Source of the DNA: Kiritimatiellia bacterium
Lineage (GTDB): Bacteria > Verrucomicrobiota > Kiritimatiellia > UBA8416 > SLMC01
Reading direction: 5' to 3'
Assembly: GCA_007133745.1 (NCBI GenBank)
Contig: SLMC01000321.1
Span: 1-6,429 of the forward strand
Length of the DNA: 6,429 bases
The position numbers were made by a program, and so were the translations under genes. The notes beneath the pieces are model-generated. The model did not search any database. It was not told the origin of the DNA and saw only the letters and a list, made by a program, of their open reading frames with translations. Shown piece after piece: positions 5,979-6,429 of this stretch; positions within the stretch are counted from its first letter, which is position 1, and every line of letters begins with the position of its first letter.

Positions 5979-6046
5979 TGTGTGGGTATGTGGGTTTGTG
6001 AGTATGTGAGTTTTCACCCACACACTCACGCACCCGCACACTCACA
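5978..6046. repeat. Two opposed arrays of four 8-bp units forming a long hairpin in the lysA leader
   Basis: The left array is GTGTGTGG, GTATGTGG, GTTTGTGA, GTATGTGA (5978-6009). After a short spacer the right array is CACCCACA, CACTCACG, CACCCGCA, CACTCACA (6015-6046), the complementary type. In the minus-strand RNA, 6029-6017 pairs with 6010-5998 over 13 bp with two G-U wobbles around a 6-nt loop, and weaker pairing continues outward for about ten more pairs. Confidence 0.7.
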
Positions 6047-6049
6047 AAC

Positions 6050-6121
6050 AATCACGCCTCCAATGTCTTGTTTTTTTCGGCAGGACGGCGTGATTAAGAC
6101 GCTAAAGCCGAACCCTTAGCG
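6050..6121 (-). promoter_or_regulatory. Structured part of the lysA leader: hairpin plus possible pseudoknot
   Basis: In the minus-strand RNA, CGCTAA (6121-6116) pairs with TTAGCG (6105-6100), extended by a G-U and a G-C pair to eight pairs with a 6-nt loop. Directly after, AATCACGCC (minus strand, 6095-6087) pairs perfectly over 9 bp with GGCGTGATT (6058-6050). GTCTT (6100-6096) can pair with AAGAC (6069-6065) inside the second loop, which is a pseudoknot arrangement. No known lysine riboswitch (L box) core was recognised by eye. Confidence 0.4.
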
Positions 6122-6143
6122 ACAAAAATGCAATTACCACGCC

Positions 6144-6172
6144 TTTCTACCCTGTCGTTCCGTACATGTCAA
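6144..6172 (-). promoter_or_regulatory. Sigma-70-type promoter for the lysA-dapA-dapB-folK cluster
   Basis: The minus strand shows a perfect TTGACA -35 box (6172-6167), a 17-bp spacer and TAGAAA as -10 box (6149-6144, four of six consensus bases). Transcription would start near 6137, giving a leader of about 234 nt before the lysA ATG. It is the best promoter match in the window and points at lysA. Confidence 0.6.
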
Positions 6173-6191
6173 ACGGAAAGCAGCGCGACAG
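6152..6191. promoter_or_regulatory. Inverted repeats overlapping the lysA -35 box (possible operator)
   Basis: TTCCGT (6158-6163) and ACGGAA (6173-6178) are perfectly complementary and flank the -35 box. An outer pair, CTGTCG (6152-6157) and CGACAG (6186-6191), is also perfect; it is contiguous with the inner arm on one side but 7 nt away on the other. A repressor bound here would block RNA polymerase. No specific regulator can be named. Confidence 0.4.
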
Positions 6192-6259
6192 AACGTCTGG
6201 GGTCACTCGATTGTTCGAAATCTTTTTTTCTTCCAGGCTGAAATCCTGACGCAGCAAAG

Positions 6260-6311
6260 CCTGGGGCCTGCCTGCCGAAGCCGCTTCGGCGCAGGCAGGT
6301 GGAACCCCAGG
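6260..6311. repeat. 52-bp extended palindrome
   Basis: Three nested perfect arms form one cruciform: CCTGGGG (6260-6266) with CCCCAGG (6305-6311), CCTGCCTGC (6267-6275) with GCAGGCAGG (6291-6299), and CGAAG (6276-6280) with CTTCG (6284-6288). Small bulges lie on the right side (6289-6290 and 6300-6304). It sits upstream of the lysA promoter and may end the transcript of a gene beyond the right edge, but no T-run follows closely on either strand. Palindromes of this look are, as I recall, dispersed in many environmental bacterial genomes. Confidence 0.7.
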
Positions 6312-6429
6312 ACTTCGCGCATCCCAAACCCAACCCCCGCGCCCCGCCCGAGCGGCGGCGGGCCGCGGCGGCGGGCGGCGGCGGGCGGGGAGGGAGAGGA
6401 AGGAACACGCAACCCGGGGCGCTGCCCCC
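6312..6429. other. GC-rich low-complexity tract with G-quadruplex motif and edge hairpin
   Basis: No gene is seen. CGGCGGCGGG-type repeats fill about 6352-6390. G-runs at 6373-6375, 6383-6385, 6387-6390 and 6392-6394, with loops of 7, 1 and 1 nt, fit a plus-strand G-quadruplex motif. At the right edge GGGGC (6416-6420) and GCCCC (6424-6428) form a small hairpin that may continue outside the window. Confidence 0.5.

Noticed and set aside
5904..6041. A 46-residue N-terminal extension of lysA
   Set aside because: The extension translates the 8-bp repeats and the palindrome. The family start aligns at MSVFEYVGG, and a GGAGAGG site precedes ATG 5903.
5978..6046. CRISPR-like array
   Set aside because: The units are 8 bp and contiguous with no spacers, and no cas gene is present.
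4653..6119. A 488-codon plus-strand open frame
   Set aside because: It lies antisense to lysA, whose catalytic motifs are complete. Its translation is histidine/arginine-rich without family motifs, and it has no ribosome site; GC-rich codon bias opens the opposite frame.
6207..6218. TCGA-TTGT-TCGA as an operator upstream of the lysA promoter
   Set aside because: The arms are only 4 bp and each is self-complementary; too weak to distinguish from chance.

Overview
The window is bacterial chromosomal DNA, moderately GC-rich (by eye high fifties percent), with six protein genes and long, unusually structured intergenic gaps. It carries a lysine/meso-diaminopimelate (DAP) set on the minus strand in the order lysA, dapA, dapB, folK, followed by a convergent repeat-filled gap, a small plus-strand gene of unknown function, and a divergent minus-strand gene for a GYF_2-domain membrane protein that runs off the left edge. 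No tRNA, rRNA, CRISPR array or transposase was seen. The GYF_2 protein and the type of intergenic repeats resemble what I recall from uncultured PVC-like or Hydrogenedentes-like bacteria. This placement is a weak inference from memory.

Layout, left to right: 1-1203 (minus) GYF_2/TM/helical-repeat protein, open at the window edge; 1204-1259 a 56-bp divergent promoter region; 1260-1724 (plus) 154-aa unknown protein; 1725-2152 a 428-bp convergent gap made of short-period repeats and a REP-like palindrome; 2153-2653 (minus) folK; 2654-3454 (minus) dapB; 3455-3607 a gap with a compound palindrome; 3608-4480 (minus) dapA; 4481-4664 a gap with a long inverted repeat; 4665-5903 (minus) lysA; 5904-6429 a 526-bp gap with a good sigma-70-type promoter, a leader of about 230 nt able to form several hairpins, and, upstream of the promoter, a 52-bp palindrome and a very G-rich tract.

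How the genes work together: DapA condenses aspartate semialdehyde with pyruvate, DapB reduces the product to tetrahydrodipicolinate, and LysA decarboxylates meso-DAP to lysine. The steps between DapB and LysA (dapL, or dapD/C/E and dapF) are not in this window. folK (folate pathway) begins immediately after the dapB stop codon and is probably translationally coupled to it.

The most interesting material is non-coding. The same 26-27-nt palindromic sequence lies exactly 48 nt before the start codons of both dapB and lysA. The lysA leader can form an 8-bp hairpin, a potential pseudoknot and a long hairpin built from two opposed arrays of 8-bp units. Nearly every gap larger than about 60 bp contains a different family of short-period tandem units (7, 8 or 9 bp), several of them in inverted orientation.
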